Source: Sporosarcina luteola (GTDB taxonomy: Bacteria > Bacillota > Bacilli > Bacillales_A > Planococcaceae). Taken from it: a DNA stretch of 64,000 bases. Location of the stretch: positions 310,001 to 374,000 of the forward strand of contig NZ_JAMBOK010000002.1 of assembly GCF_023715585.1 (NCBI RefSeq). The letters run 5' to 3'. The translations under genes were made by a program, and so were the position numbers. Of this stretch, positions 8,804 to 17,422 are shown in pieces. The stretch's first letter is position 1, and each line of letters opens with the position of its first letter. The notes under the pieces are model-generated. The model had not been told where the DNA came from. It made no database searches and saw nothing but the letters and a program-made list of their open reading frames with translations.

Positions 8804-9757
8804 TTAATATTCCTCCCTGAACTTTTTGGAAACAGCCCTTGCAATAAGGTTCATCACGAGTGTGAAAACGAATAGGGTCATCGCGACTGCATACAAGCTG
8901 TAATAGACTGTCGATCCGGAAGCGGCGTCTCCGCCTGTCACTTCGACGATGTAAGCGGTCATCGTCTGCATCGACTGGGTTAGATCAAAAGTAAAGTTTT
9001 TCGTGCTGCCGCTCGCAATCGTCACAATCATCGTTTCCCCGATGGCACGTGATATTCCGAGCACAAACGAAGCGATGATGCCGGAAAGGGCTGCAGGAAT
9101 AACAACTTTACAAGTAACTTCGAGCTTCGTTGCACCTAATCCGGATGCCCCTTCACGCATCGAGTTCGGAACGGAACTCATTGCATCTTCGGATAGGGAG
9201 GCGATCATCGGGATGATCATGACACCCATGACTAAGCCGGGGCTAAGGATATTCGTCGCTTGGAGACTCGGAATGAATTCACGTAATAGCGGCGTTACAA
9301 AAGTGAAGGCGAAAAACCCATAGACGATTGTCGGTACACCTGCCAGCAACTCAAGCACCGGCTTGACGACTTTCCTCACTTTAGGGGACGCATATTCGCT
9401 CAAGTAGATGGCGGCCATTAGCCCAATTGGCGCGGCTACTGCCATCGCAATCAAAGAGGAAGTGACGGTACCCATCAATAATGGAAGCACCCCGAATTCG
9501 GGATTCTGACTCAACGGCTTCAAGACGGTGCCAGTATAGAAATCGAGGAACGGCACACGTTTGAAGAACTCCACTGTTTCAGATAACAATGTCCAAATGA
9601 TGCCAATTGTCGTCAGGACGGACAATGAGGCGATTATGGCGAGGAAGCTGGGTATGAGCCGTTCAATCCTTCTTCTGATTGAATTGCCTCGTTGGTTTTG
9701 GTCGATCATGTCTCGGATATTCACTTTTTCTGACTTAGGTAGTTCGTGATTTATCAT
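8804..9757 (-). CDS. pstC: Phosphate ABC transporter permease PstC
   Basis: This 317-residue integral membrane protein pairs with PstA in the phosphate importer. It has about six transmembrane segments, the EAA-type loop EGASGLGATKLE and SRAIGETM. A GAAGGGG ribosome site precedes the ATG at 9757. It lies between pstS (71-bp gap) and pstA (1-bp gap), and pstA's ribosome site is inside its last codons. Confidence 0.95.
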   Translation of the reverse strand: MINHELPKSEKVNIRDMIDQNQRGNSIRRRIERLIPSFLAIIASLSVLTTIGIIWTLLSETVEFFKRVPFLDFYTGTVLKPLSQNPEFGVLPLLMGTVTSSLIAMAVAAPIGLMAAIYLSEYASPKVRKVVKPVLELLAGVPTIVYGFFAFTFVTPLLREFIPSLQATNILSPGLVMGVMIIPMIASLSEDAMSSVPNSMREGASGLGATKLEVTCKVVIPAALSGIIASFVLGISRAIGETMIVTIASGSTKNFTFDLTQSMQTMTAYIVEVTGGDAASGSTVYYSLYAVAMTLFVFTLVMNLIARAVSKKFREEY

Positions 9758-9828
9758 TAAAAGATACCCCTTCCATTAAGATGCAAGAGGATGAAGGCTA
9801 TAACAGCCCCCATCCTTCCAATCTACTT

Positions 9829-10800
9829 TTACAGGCCATCTAGGAAACTGACGTTTTCTTTCACTTCCGATTCCGGAATCGGCGCAAAGCCTGTTTCACC
9901 TGCAAATTTATTAATATTGTTCATGACATACATTGCGAAATCTTTAACTTGCGGGTTTTCTTTTGCCTGATTCACATTCAAGTATGTGAAGACCGGGCGT
10001 GTGAAGTCCGCATAAGCACCATCCTCAGCGATCGTATCTAACGCTGGCTCGACAGGACCGTTTCCGAAATCGACAGCAACGGCATTCATCTTGTCTTGGT
10101 TATTGACGTAGTAGCCGTATCCGAAGAACGCGATTCCGTTCTTGTCCTTTGAAACAAGGTTCACAAGTGTCGAGTATTCCTGCTGCAAGTTGACTGAGCT
10201 ATCCATGTCTTGCTTATCTAAAATGCTTTCATAGAAAAATTCATATGTTCCGTGGTTTTCATTCGGCCCCATTGCATTGATCTTTTCATCCGGCCAGTCG
10301 GGATTGATGTCAGACCATTTTTCGACAGGACTATCAGCTAGGAAGATGCTGACCAATTGTTCAGGCGTCATTTCAGTTGCCCAATCATTTTCTTTATTGA
10401 TGACGAAAGTAAGGCCATCCAAGGCAACCTTTAATTCTTTTACTTCGATGCCGAGCTTATCTGCTTCTGCTGCCTCTTCATCTTTGATTTGGCGGGAAGC
10501 ATTATTGAAGTCCGTTCCGTTTTCAACGAGGAATTTCTTGAACCCTGCGCTGGTACCTGCACGGCTCACTTCAACGGATACGTTCTCTTGTTCGTTCACC
10601 ATATACTCTTCTGCAAGGCGAGCCATAAGCGGGTACACGGTTCCGGAACCGTCAATGGCGACACTGCCTTCCAGTTCTGCTCCTTGCGCGGATGCTTTGT
10701 TTTTGTCCGATTCCCCGGGATCGCCGTCCTTGCCGCATGCCGCAAGAACAACTGCAAAAGTAGCGATGATCATGAATAAAAGATACTTGTTGAACTTCAT
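9829..10800 (-). CDS. pstS: Phosphate-binding lipoprotein PstS
   Basis: This 323-residue extracytoplasmic lipoprotein captures phosphate for PstC-PstA-PstB. The signal peptide ends in a lipobox (VLAAC, Cys about 22). The mature part is a PBP2-type fold with the typical IDGSGTVYPL and SRAGTSAGF phosphate-binding stretches. The frame could begin at 10875, but ATG 10800 follows AGGGGAGG and gives a proper signal peptide. A four-hexamer PhoP-box-like array lies 76-114 bp upstream. Confidence 0.95.
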   Translation of the reverse strand: MKFNKYLLFMIIATFAVVLAACGKDGDPGESDKNKASAQGAELEGSVAIDGSGTVYPLMARLAEEYMVNEQENVSVEVSRAGTSAGFKKFLVENGTDFNNASRQIKDEEAAEADKLGIEVKELKVALDGLTFVINKENDWATEMTPEQLVSIFLADSPVEKWSDINPDWPDEKINAMGPNENHGTYEFFYESILDKQDMDSSVNLQQEYSTLVNLVSKDKNGIAFFGYGYYVNNQDKMNAVAVDFGNGPVEPALDTIAEDGAYADFTRPVFTYLNVNQAKENPQVKDFAMYVMNNINKFAGETGFAPIPESEVKENVSFLDGL

Positions 10801-10860
10801 TGATAAATCCTCCCCTGGTTTAAGTTCTACTTTGGATGAAGGAATCTCCTTCACAACTAA

Positions 10861-10866
10861 ATCATA
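10861..10866 (-). promoter_or_regulatory. Probable -10 element of pstS
   Basis: On the minus strand this reads TATGAT. It lies 9 bp downstream of the last hexamer of the PhoP-box array, a spacing consistent with PhoP-activated promoters. Confidence 0.55.
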
Positions 10867-10875
10867 ACGGCTCAT

Positions 10876-10914
10876 TGTTAAGTGAGTGTTGTTAATTTGT
10901 AAATGTAATGTAAA
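10876..10914 (-). promoter_or_regulatory. PhoP box array upstream of pstS
   Basis: On the minus strand the hexamers TTTACA, TTTACA, ACAACA and TTAACA occur with an exact 11-bp period (plus-strand starts 10909, 10898, 10887, 10876). This matches the known Gram-positive PhoP box of TTAACA-like repeats spaced by 5 bp. It implies induction of pstS-pstC-pstA in phosphate starvation. Confidence 0.85.
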
Positions 10915-10929
10915 TTAATTTTTATTAAT

Positions 10930-10962
10930 AAATAAAACCCCGCTCTTGTGTTGAGCGGGGTT
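10930..10962 (-). terminator. Terminator between pstB and pstS
   Basis: AACCCCGCTC (10936-10945) pairs with GAGCGGGGTT (10953-10962); on the minus strand it is followed by TTTTATTT. It ends pstB transcription before the pstS promoter. Confidence 0.85.
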
Positions 10963-10975
10963 CAAGGTTCATCTA

Positions 10976-11080
10976 GCTGCGGACGCCAGCCCCTCGAGTC
11001 GCTTCGGTCTTGTAGCAAAAGGCAAAAATCGCCTTTTGTTTCAAGACCTCCAGCGCTTGTCGGGGCTAAGCAGGCGTCCT
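10976..11080. repeat. Bacillales-type dispersed intergenic hairpin element, full copy
   Basis: This is an about 105-bp imperfect inverted repeat. Paired arms include GGACGCC (10981) with GGCGTCC (11073), AGCCCC (10988) with GGGGCT (11062), GGTCTTG (11006) with CAAGACC (11042) and AAAAGGC with GCCTTTT at the centre. The CTAGCT...AGCCCCTCGAGTCGCTTC style is familiar from intergenic repeats in many Bacillales. A half copy occurs at 54951-55023. It sits between the pstB stop and the pstB terminator. Confidence 0.75.
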
Positions 11081-11091
11081 TCGCTTTTGTA

Positions 11092-11910
11092 TCAGCCGAA
11101 TCGGCCGTTAATATAGTCGTCTGTTAATGTATCTGATGGGTTGTTAAAGATTGTAGTCGTCCGGTCTTCCTCAATCACTTCGCCATTCAGGAAGAATGCA
11201 GTGCGATCGGAAATCCGAGCTGCTTGCTGCATATTGTGTGTGACGATGGCAATCGTGACATCATTTTTGATGGTGCTGATCAATTCTTCAATTTTATGAG
11301 TTGATACAGGATCTAAGGCGGAAGTTGGTTCATCCATCAAAATCACTTCTGGGTCGATGGCAAGGCAACGGGCGATACATAGCCGTTGTTGCTGGCCGCC
11401 GGAAAGACTGTACGCGCTTTTATGAAGCCGGTCTTTCACTTCATCCCATAACGCGGCTTTCTTTAAGCTTTCTTCCACAATCATGTCGAGCATCGTCTTA
11501 TTGCGGATGCCGTGCACTTTTGGTCCGAACGCCACGTTTTCATAAATCGATTTCGGGAAGGGGTTCGGCTTTTGGAACACCATGCCGACTTTTGAACGAA
11601 GGATTTCGACAGGCATCGCCTTGCCTAAAATATTATTCCCGTTAAAAGTGACATTGCCTGAGATGGAGACATCAGCTGCCGTTTCCACCATTCGATTTAA
11701 TGTTTTGAGGAACGTCGATTTCCCGCATCCCGATGGACCGATGATTGCGGTCACTTCTCGTTCATTAATAGAAAGATCGATGTTCTTCAATGCATGCGAA
11801 GTGCCATACCATAGATTCAAGCTGTTTGTTTCATAGATCGGCTTATGCCAACTTTCGTTTCGTAAAACTGATAATGGTTTTTCCTTTATACGGTCAAGAA
11901 GTAATGTCAT
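11092..11910 (-). CDS. pstB: Phosphate ABC transporter ATP-binding protein PstB
   Basis: This 272-residue ATPase energises phosphate uptake. Walker A is GPSGCGKST at 58-66, the signature is LSGGQQQR, and Walker B is [11 protein letters not shown], followed by the H-loop THNM. It differs from most pst operons in lying upstream of pstS rather than at the 3' end; it has its own PhoP-box-like array and is separated from pstS by a hairpin element and a terminator. An AGGAGG site precedes the ATG. Confidence 0.95.
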   Translation of the reverse strand: MTLLLDRIKEKPLSVLRNESWHKPIYETNSLNLWYGTSHALKNIDLSINEREVTAIIGPSGCGKSTFLKTLNRMVETAADVSISGNVTFNGNNILGKAMPVEILRSKVGMVFQKPNPFPKSIYENVAFGPKVHGIRNKTMLDMIVEESLKKAALWDEVKDRLHKSAYSLSGGQQQRLCIARCLAIDPEVILMDEPTSALDPVSTHKIEELISTIKNDVTIAIVTHNMQQAARISDRTAFFLNGEVIEEDRTTTIFNNPSDTLTDDYINGRFG

Positions 11911-11971
11911 TTGAAATCCTCCTAGTTGGTTTGAGGCTTACGTTTAGTGTACGGGAGGATTATTGAGGGAG

Positions 11972-11999
11972 TATAAAGGTGCTGTTAAGGTTATGTAAA
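11972..11999 (-). promoter_or_regulatory. PhoP box array upstream of pstB
   Basis: On the minus strand TTTACA, TTAACA and TTTATA occur at an exact 11-bp period (plus-strand starts 11994, 11983, 11972). This is the same arrangement as before pstS and lies 62-89 bp before the pstB start. Confidence 0.8.
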
Positions 12000-12042
12000 G
12001 AGAAGTGACGCGTTCTACCTGGAGACTGTGCAAAATTTGCCG

Positions 12043-12107
12043 AGTCGGTGGTAAAGTGTCGAGATTCGGTGGTAAACCCGCCCATTTCGGTGATAAAACG
12101 CAAAAAT
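12043..12107. repeat. 21-bp-period tandem array, CGGTG family (3 units)
   Basis: TCGGTGRTAAA begins at 12045, 12066 and 12087, an exact 21-bp spacing, with about 10 variable bases between cores. It lies between ytoQ and the PhoP boxes of pstB. The same core and period occur at 19.66 and 53.32 kb. Confidence 0.85.
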
Positions 12108-12115
12108 ATCCCCAT

Positions 12116-12148
12116 ATAAAAAGGCCATCCACATTCGGATAGCCTTTT
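12116..12148 (-). terminator. Terminator after ytoQ
   Basis: AAGGCCATCC (12121-12130) pairs with GGATAGCCTT (12137-12146) with one wobble; on the minus strand it continues into TTTTT. Confidence 0.75.
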
Positions 12149-12151
12149 CAT

Positions 12152-12592
12152 TCATTCGAAAATATAGTGCAATGCCTTCACGGCTTGGTCCACTGTCTCG
12201 ACCGTAGCATGCGCCTTACGGGAAAGTTCCTTCAAAGGATGGTGATGCTGCTCGGAACGGATGAGGATAAGCGGCTTGCCGTATGCAACCGCGGCACTCG
12301 CGTCCATCGCCGTATTCCATTGCTTGTACTGCTCGCCGAAAAGGGCGATGACAAGATCTGCTTTCTTCATTAGAAGTTCAGTCCGCAAGTTGTTGAAGCT
12401 GGAAGCAGCGGCATCCTTGAAAATCGCATCCGGCTGCTTGCCTAAAATCTCCTCACCGATATTATCCGAGCGATCGTGGTCTTCCATCGGACCGACGAAA
12501 TCAATCGGCAAGTTCAAGGCCGCGACTTTCCGTTTCACCTCTTCACGCCAAGATGTATGGATTTCGCCTGCAAGATATACTGTCAATCTCAT
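12152..12592 (-). CDS. ytoQ: YtoQ family protein
   Basis: This 146-residue cytosolic protein is close to B. subtilis YtoQ as recalled. It keeps VYLAGEIH at the start, VGPMEDHDRSDNIGEEI in the middle and LFGEQYKQWNTAMDAS. The fold is related to nucleoside 2-deoxyribosyltransferases, but the biochemical role is not known. It is transcribed divergently from the amidohydrolase gene at 12700. Confidence 0.9.
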   Translation of the reverse strand: MRLTVYLAGEIHTSWREEVKRKVAALNLPIDFVGPMEDHDRSDNIGEEILGKQPDAIFKDAAASSFNNLRTELLMKKADLVIALFGEQYKQWNTAMDASAAVAYGKPLILIRSEQHHHPLKELSRKAHATVETVDQAVKALHYIFE

Positions 12593-12699
12593 TAAAGATC
12601 CCTCCTATAAATGATACCCCCATTATAACATTCATCCGAATTAGATTGCCCAACGTTGCACGAAAGTTTAGAATTAAGGAAAGAAAAGGGGGAGACTTG

Positions 12700-14268
12700 A
12701 TGAAAACGATTTGGCATAACGGTAAATTATATACGATGGACATGGAAAACGAAACCGTCGAGGCGCTTCTCACGGAATACGGAAAGATCATCGCGATGGG
12801 TACTTATGAGGAATTAAAGGATAAAGCCGAAGATGAAATCGACCTAAGAGGGGCGGTGCTCTATCCTGGATTCATCGACAATCATATGCATATGATTGGG
12901 CACGGTCAGAAGCTACTCAGCCTGGATCTGTCAAAGGCGAAGTCGGCCGATGAAATGATGGACATGCTCATGAACAGCTATCCTGATTTAACAGAGGATG
13001 AGTGGTTCATTGCCGAAGGATGGAATGAAAACAATTTTGCGGATAAAAAGATTTTCACGCGCCACGAACTGGACAAGGTAACGAATTCTCCAATGTATTT
13101 AAAGCGGACGTGCAGGCATGCGGCAATCGTCAACTCGAAAGCGTTGGAGCTTGCCGGCATTACGAAAGATACGCCGGATCCTGATGATGGCGTCATTGAG
13201 CGGGATGAAAACGGGGAACCGACGGGAGTATTGAAAGAAGGCCCGATGGATCGCGTCCTGCAGCTCATTCCTGCGCCGACGGAGGAGATGCTGACGAAGG
13301 CGCTGGAGAAATCGGTCGACGATCTTTTGTCACTCGGACTTACCGGCGCGGTGACGGATGACCTCGGGTATTACGGAGATTATCGCAATCCATTGCAGGC
13401 ATTCCGGAATGTCATTGGTGAAAAGAAAAAATTCCGTGCCCATTTATTGCGGAGGTCGACAGTTTTTACGCAACTGATGGAAGACAAAGCGGTATATGAT
13501 GAACCGTGGATCGACCCGGGAGAAATGAAGTTTTTCATTGATGGATCGCTTGGAGGAAGTACAGCTTTGTTAAGTGAACCTTATGCGAATGATCCATCCA
13601 CTTTCGGAACAGCTGTGTTGACCGATGAGGAGATCCACGAACATGTGGCGACTGCCCGGAAATATGGTCAGGCGGTAGCAATGCATATGATCGGTGACGG
13701 AGCCGTTGAAAAAGGGTTGGACGCAATCGAAAAGCATCCCGTTCCTGAAGGGAAACGCGACCGTCTCATCCATGTGAATGTATTGCGTGATGACTTAGTG
13801 GAGCGGATGAAGAAACTTCCGATTGTCTTGGACATACAGCCCGTTTTCGTCTCATCCGATTTCCCTTGGGTGATGGAACGTCTAGGGGAGGATCGCCTTG
13901 ACTGGGCATATGCGTGGAAGCGATTAATCGACGAAGGATTCATTTGCGGAGGAGGATCGGATGCGCCGATTGAAGAGGTCGACCCGTTGCTAGGCATCTA
14001 CGCGGCGGTTACACGAAGAAAACCGGGAGAGACCCACGAAGGGTATTTGCCGAAAGAAAAGCTGAGCACGTTTGAGGCGGTCAGTTTATTCACATCAGGC
14101 AGCGCGGCGACAATTGGCAAGGCAGATTCGCGCGGGAAACTTGGCATTGGATTTGATGCAGACTTCACGGTCTTGGATAAGGACTTGTTTGAGGTAAGTG
14201 AAGAGGAAATCCTAGATGCTGCTGTCGTTATGACGGTAGTTGCAGGAGATATCATGTATCGGAACTGA
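12700..14268 (+). CDS. YtcJ-type metal-dependent amidohydrolase
   Basis: This 522-residue cytosolic enzyme belongs to the amidohydrolase superfamily, YtcJ-like branch. The N-terminal metal motif GFIDNHMH lies near residue 59. Later metal-ligand regions include the HMIGDGA and HVNVL stretches, and GGGSDAPIEEVDPL carries the catalytic Asp. A C-terminal beta-sandwich strand (GFDADFTVLDKD) closes the composite domain. The substrate is unknown. The frame extends back to 12553 across the ytoQ promoter, but ATG 12700 has GGGGGAGA before it and gives the standard start. Confidence 0.9.
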   Translation: MKTIWHNGKLYTMDMENETVEALLTEYGKIIAMGTYEELKDKAEDEIDLRGAVLYPGFIDNHMHMIGHGQKLLSLDLSKAKSADEMMDMLMNSYPDLTEDEWFIAEGWNENNFADKKIFTRHELDKVTNSPMYLKRTCRHAAIVNSKALELAGITKDTPDPDDGVIERDENGEPTGVLKEGPMDRVLQLIPAPTEEMLTKALEKSVDDLLSLGLTGAVTDDLGYYGDYRNPLQAFRNVIGEKKKFRAHLLRRSTVFTQLMEDKAVYDEPWIDPGEMKFFIDGSLGGSTALLSEPYANDPSTFGTAVLTDEEIHEHVATARKYGQAVAMHMIGDGAVEKGLDAIEKHPVPEGKRDRLIHVNVLRDDLVERMKKLPIVLDIQPVFVSSDFPWVMERLGEDRLDWAYAWKRLIDEGFICGGGSDAPIEEVDPLLGIYAAVTRRKPGETHEGYLPKEKLSTFEAVSLFTSGSAATIGKADSRGKLGIGFDADFTVLDKDLFEVSEEEILDAAVVMTVVAGDIMYRN

Positions 14269-14285
14269 TAAAAATGTAGTTGGAG

Positions 14286-14323
14286 GAAGATAACAGGATG
14301 TTACGTGTCCGTTATCTTCTTTT
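14286..14323 (+). terminator. Terminator after the YtcJ-type gene
   Basis: GAAGATAAC (14286-14294) pairs with GTTATCTTC (14311-14319) and is followed by TTTT. Confidence 0.8.
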
Positions 14324-14350
14324 CAGTATTGGTTGGATAGGAGATTGAAT

Positions 14351-15007
14351 ATGGTACAGTCACTTATATTCGATATGGATGGCACACTTTTTCAAACAGA
14401 TAGAATCCTGGGATTAGCGCTCGATGATACGTTTGAACATTTACGGTCAATGGATAAATGGAACGGTGCTACACCGATTGAGAAATATCGTGAAATTATG
14501 GGAGTTCCTTTACCGAACGTATGGGAAACATTAATGCCCACTCATTCTAAGGAAGAAAGGGAACTAACGGATGGATATTTTCTTGAAAGATTACTTGAAA
14601 ATATAAGAGATGGAAACGGAGCTTTATACCCCGGTGTCGAGGATCTCTTCAGTTACTTAAAAGAGAACCGATGCTCAATCTACATAGCAAGCAATGGGTT
14701 AATTGATTACCTCGAAGCCATAGTGAGCTATTATCGTTTGGATCGATGGGTGACAGAGACTTTTAGTATCGAGCAAATTGACTCCATGAATAAATCGCAC
14801 TTAGTCCGGAGTATTGTACAAAAGTATGGCATTACAAACGGAGCGGTAGTAGGTGATCGATTATCGGATATAAACGCAGCGAAAGATAACGGTTTACTAT
14901 CTATTGGCTGCAACTTCGATTTTGCAAGGGAAGAAGAACTTCCTCAGGCGGATGTCGTAATTGACGACTTACTTGAGTTAAAAAAGATCATAAGTGAGGA
15001 CAGTTAG
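14351..15007 (+). CDS. HAD-family hydrolase (phosphoglycolate-phosphatase-like)
   Basis: This 218-residue protein has HAD motif I FDMDGTLF near residue 7, motif II ASNG and motif IV GDRLSDINAAKDN, with a helical cap between. It probably removes phosphate from a small metabolite; the substrate cannot be told. ATG 14351 follows AGGAG at 14338-14342, so the earlier in-frame TTG at 14333 is unlikely. The acetyltransferase ATG lies 13 bp after its stop, so the two are probably co-transcribed. Confidence 0.88.
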   Translation: MVQSLIFDMDGTLFQTDRILGLALDDTFEHLRSMDKWNGATPIEKYREIMGVPLPNVWETLMPTHSKEERELTDGYFLERLLENIRDGNGALYPGVEDLFSYLKENRCSIYIASNGLIDYLEAIVSYYRLDRWVTETFSIEQIDSMNKSHLVRSIVQKYGITNGAVVGDRLSDINAAKDNGLLSIGCNFDFAREEELPQADVVIDDLLELKKIISEDS

Positions 15008-15020
15008 GAGTGTGAACGAA

Positions 15021-15578
15021 ATGATAGATCTACGTAATAAACCGCTGATAGAAGGGGAGAAAGTTATCCTCAGACCTTTTAAGGAAGAGGACTTCCCTTT
15101 CATAGAGGACTGTTTACAGGACCCCGAAGTACTTAAATTGACAGGAAGCACAACAGAAATCGACTGGGATTTTACTCGTAATTGGTACGAAACAAGGAAT
15201 GAACAAACGGATCGATTGGATCTGGCGGTCGTTGACTCATCTCAGGGCATCTTTGTTGGTGAGGCAGTGGTCAATCTATACGATGAAAAGAATCATAGTA
15301 TGAATTTCAGGATTCTAATCGGCCCGAGGGGAAGGAATCGGGGATTAGGAACGGAAGCTACTCAGCTTATCATTGATTACATATTTCGAACAACGACACT
15401 TAACGAACTGACATTAAGTGTTTTTGACTTCAACCCAAGGGCTAAGCATGTTTATGAGAAGTTGGGCTTTGTCCAGGTGAGTGTCGATAAAAAGGATCTG
15501 GAGTTTGAAGGCGAATGGATTGATTCGATTAATATGAAATTGACCAGGGACAGTTGGTTGGGTAGAAAAACTGGTTAA
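15021..15578 (+). CDS. GNAT-family N-acetyltransferase (RimJ/RimL type)
   Basis: This 185-residue protein shows the GNAT order: N-terminal LRPFKEEDFPFIEDC, the acetyl-CoA loop GPRGRNRGLGTEAT, and the C-terminal NPRAKHVYEKLGF stretch. It probably transfers acetyl to a protein N-terminus, amino acid or small amine; the acceptor is unknown. ATG 15021 has AGGAG at 15006-15010, overlapping the stop of the HAD gene, which points to a two-gene operon. Confidence 0.9.
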   Translation: MIDLRNKPLIEGEKVILRPFKEEDFPFIEDCLQDPEVLKLTGSTTEIDWDFTRNWYETRNEQTDRLDLAVVDSSQGIFVGEAVVNLYDEKNHSMNFRILIGPRGRNRGLGTEATQLIIDYIFRTTTLNELTLSVFDFNPRAKHVYEKLGFVQVSVDKKDLEFEGEWIDSINMKLTRDSWLGRKTG

Positions 15579-15583
15579 TCAAA

Positions 15584-15627
15584 ACAGAGCAGATAGGGCT
15601 CTTCAGCCATTCTGCTCTGTATTTTTT
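15584..15627 (+). terminator. Terminator after the HAD-GNAT pair
   Basis: ACAGAGCAGA (15584-15593) pairs perfectly with TCTGCTCTGT (15611-15620), followed by ATTTTTT. Confidence 0.85.
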
Positions 15628-15649
15628 ATTTGTCTAATGAACTATCTTA

Positions 15650-16792
15650 TTACTCCGCAGTCCCTGTAATAATCCCTTCAATCTCTCCAATCGGCAAAGG
15701 ACCGTACTCTCGGCTATCGTATCCTCGCCACCATTGATCAACGAGAATGAACACTGTATTTTCCTCAACAGTTACAGCTGCCATATCCATATTGAAGTAA
15801 TCCCTAATCCCTTGTTCATCCCTATATGCACTGCTCGGTACCGTATTGAAATACTCCTCCTCGCCCGCGCCGCGCCTAGTTGCTTTGCCATAAAACGTGT
15901 CGAGCATTTTTCCGTCAATATACACTTGGCCGCCTTTGATTTCGACCGTTTCACCTGGCAATCCGACGACTCTTCCGATATACATTTCAGGGACTGCGGC
16001 ATTCTTGGCGATGACGGAAGACGGCGTATGATAGTAAACCGGTTGCCCCCGCTGAAGCTCATCGAAATCAGTTGAAACGACAAGTTTCCCATGTTCAAGT
16101 GTATTGAAATCATGATTTCCTCTATCCATGGAATCGGATCCCCATTCAATCAAAAATGTATGGTCATTTTGTTGGGCGATTTCCAATCGTTCCGGCGTCA
16201 CATCATCCGTGATAACTTCTATTTGATCCAAATATGTCTGAGTTGAATATTCAATGCCGTCCTCTCCAGCAAATCTTCGCGGACCGAATTGTTTTAAAGT
16301 ATAAGTGAACTCATCCGCTGTAATTGTATACAAATCACCTTTTCGCTTAACGGTATAGTTGGAATACTCTCCAGGCACTAACGATGGTTCTTTAATTTTA
16401 TATCCTCGGAGTGCTTTTTCTTTGTCCATCTCTGGGTTATACACAAAACTGGTAAACCGATCTTCAATTGTGAATGAGTCCTTTTCGAATTTGAACACAT
16501 ATCTAGTTGGACTTGTTATGCTTGTTTGATCCAACCAGACCCCCTCCCATGAGGCTGTTACATTCGTTGCGCCTGATTCGCCAATGCTGACATAAAAACC
16601 AATGCCGACTGAGAGAAGAACAATAAGTGAAACGATGGATGGTAGCAACGAATTCATGCGAAACGCCTTTCGTTGCCGGGTTGGTTGGAAGAGTTGCTGG
16701 CGTGCTTTTTCCCTTTGCATGGGAGTCGGTATAAACTCTTGGCCAAGCTTCTCCAACTCTTGCACTATGTCTTCATCTGATAAGTGTCTCAT
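15650..16792 (-). CDS. Membrane protein with degenerate S26 signal-peptidase-like domain; probable ECF anti-sigma partner
   Basis: This 380-residue protein has a cytoplasmic N-terminus of about 45 residues, one transmembrane segment (about 47-70), an unassigned extracytoplasmic region, and a C-terminal domain resembling type I signal peptidase. The Ser-Met pair lies at 221-222, the box-D stretch is YIGRVVGLPGE at 271-281, and a YDSREYGPLP stretch is like box E. Family members have Lys before the Arg in box D (KR); here it is Gly273-Arg, so the catalytic dyad is broken. It overlaps the sigma gene by 20 bp, the usual place for an anti-sigma factor. ATG 16792 follows GAAAGGTGG; GTG 16804 is an alternative. 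An anti-sigma role is inferred from context. Confidence 0.75.
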   Translation of the reverse strand: MRHLSDEDIVQELEKLGQEFIPTPMQREKARQQLFQPTRQRKAFRMNSLLPSIVSLIVLLSVGIGFYVSIGESGATNVTASWEGVWLDQTSITSPTRYVFKFEKDSFTIEDRFTSFVYNPEMDKEKALRGYKIKEPSLVPGEYSNYTVKRKGDLYTITADEFTYTLKQFGPRRFAGEDGIEYSTQTYLDQIEVITDDVTPERLEIAQQNDHTFLIEWGSDSMDRGNHDFNTLEHGKLVVSTDFDELQRGQPVYYHTPSSVIAKNAAVPEMYIGRVVGLPGETVEIKGGQVYIDGKMLDTFYGKATRRGAGEEEYFNTVPSSAYRDEQGIRDYFNMDMAAVTVEENTVFILVDQWWRGYDSREYGPLPIGEIEGIITGTAE

Positions 16793-17279
16793 TCGTAAAA
16801 CCACCTTTCTCTAATTCCTCTTTGAATGCCGCAAGCGCCCTCGACAGGCTCATCTTCACTTTTCCTTCCGACCAATTCAGGATGGTCGACGTTTCTTTTG
16901 TGGAGAACCCTTGGATCTTCCGTAGAATGATCACTTGTTGGTAAGTTGGCTTTAGCTGGTTAAGCGCTTCGTAAAATTGCTTCTGTTGTGCATTAAGAAG
17001 GACAATTTCCTCCGATGAACGTTCGTGCTTAGTGTTATGCAGATCAAAGTAATACGTAATCGGATTCTTCTTTCTAAAATAACTCATCGTCGTTGTGTAG
17101 GCGATGCGAAAAATCCATGTCTTTACAAGAGAGTCACCGTTGAATTGCTTCTCACTCCGAATAACCTTCATAAATGTCTCTTGGGACAAATCTTCTGCTG
17201 TATGGGAATCCTTCACTAGCATAAGAATGTAACTATAGACGGCATCATAATATTCATCAAACCATGCTTCACTCGACAA
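16773..17279 (-). CDS. ECF-type RNA polymerase sigma factor
   Basis: This sigma factor of about 168 residues has region 2 (AEDLSQETFMKVIR, VKTWIFRIAYTTTMSYFRK) and region 4 (QVIILRKIQGFSTKETS, SEGKVKMSLSRALAAFKEEL). TTG 17279 has GAGGTG six bases upstream; an in-frame GTG at 17288 would leave no room for a ribosome site. It overlaps the downstream membrane gene by 20 bp, so the two form a sigma/anti-sigma pair. The target regulon cannot be seen. Confidence 0.88.
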   Translation of the reverse strand: MSSEAWFDEYYDAVYSYILMLVKDSHTAEDLSQETFMKVIRSEKQFNGDSLVKTWIFRIAYTTTMSYFRKKNPITYYFDLHNTKHERSSEEIVLLNAQQKQFYEALNQLKPTYQQVIILRKIQGFSTKETSTILNWSEGKVKMSLSRALAAFKEELEKGGFTNETLIR

Positions 17280-17307
17280 ATCGTTCACCTCACTTATTAC
17301 TTACTTA

Positions 17308-17332
17308 GACGCATTCTCTTAATATCGGTAAC
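17308..17332 (-). promoter_or_regulatory. Possible ECF autoregulatory promoter
   Basis: On the minus strand GTTACC (17327-17332) and CGTC (17308-17311) are 15 bp apart, similar to ECF -35/-10 pairs, and lie about 30 bp before the sigma gene start. Confidence 0.4.
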
Positions 17333-17370
17333 GAATCTTCCATAATTCTTATACTACTTGTTCATACGAA

Positions 17371-17412
17371 AGACCGCATCCACACTTTTGAAGATGTGTG
17401 AATGCGGTCTCT
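17371..17412 (-). terminator. Terminator after the DUF4179-type anti-sigma gene
   Basis: AGACCGCATCCACAC (17372-17386) pairs with GTGTGAATGCGGTCT (17397-17411) with one mismatch. On the minus strand it follows the stop at 17423. Confidence 0.75.
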
Positions 17413-17422
17413 ACACGATTGT

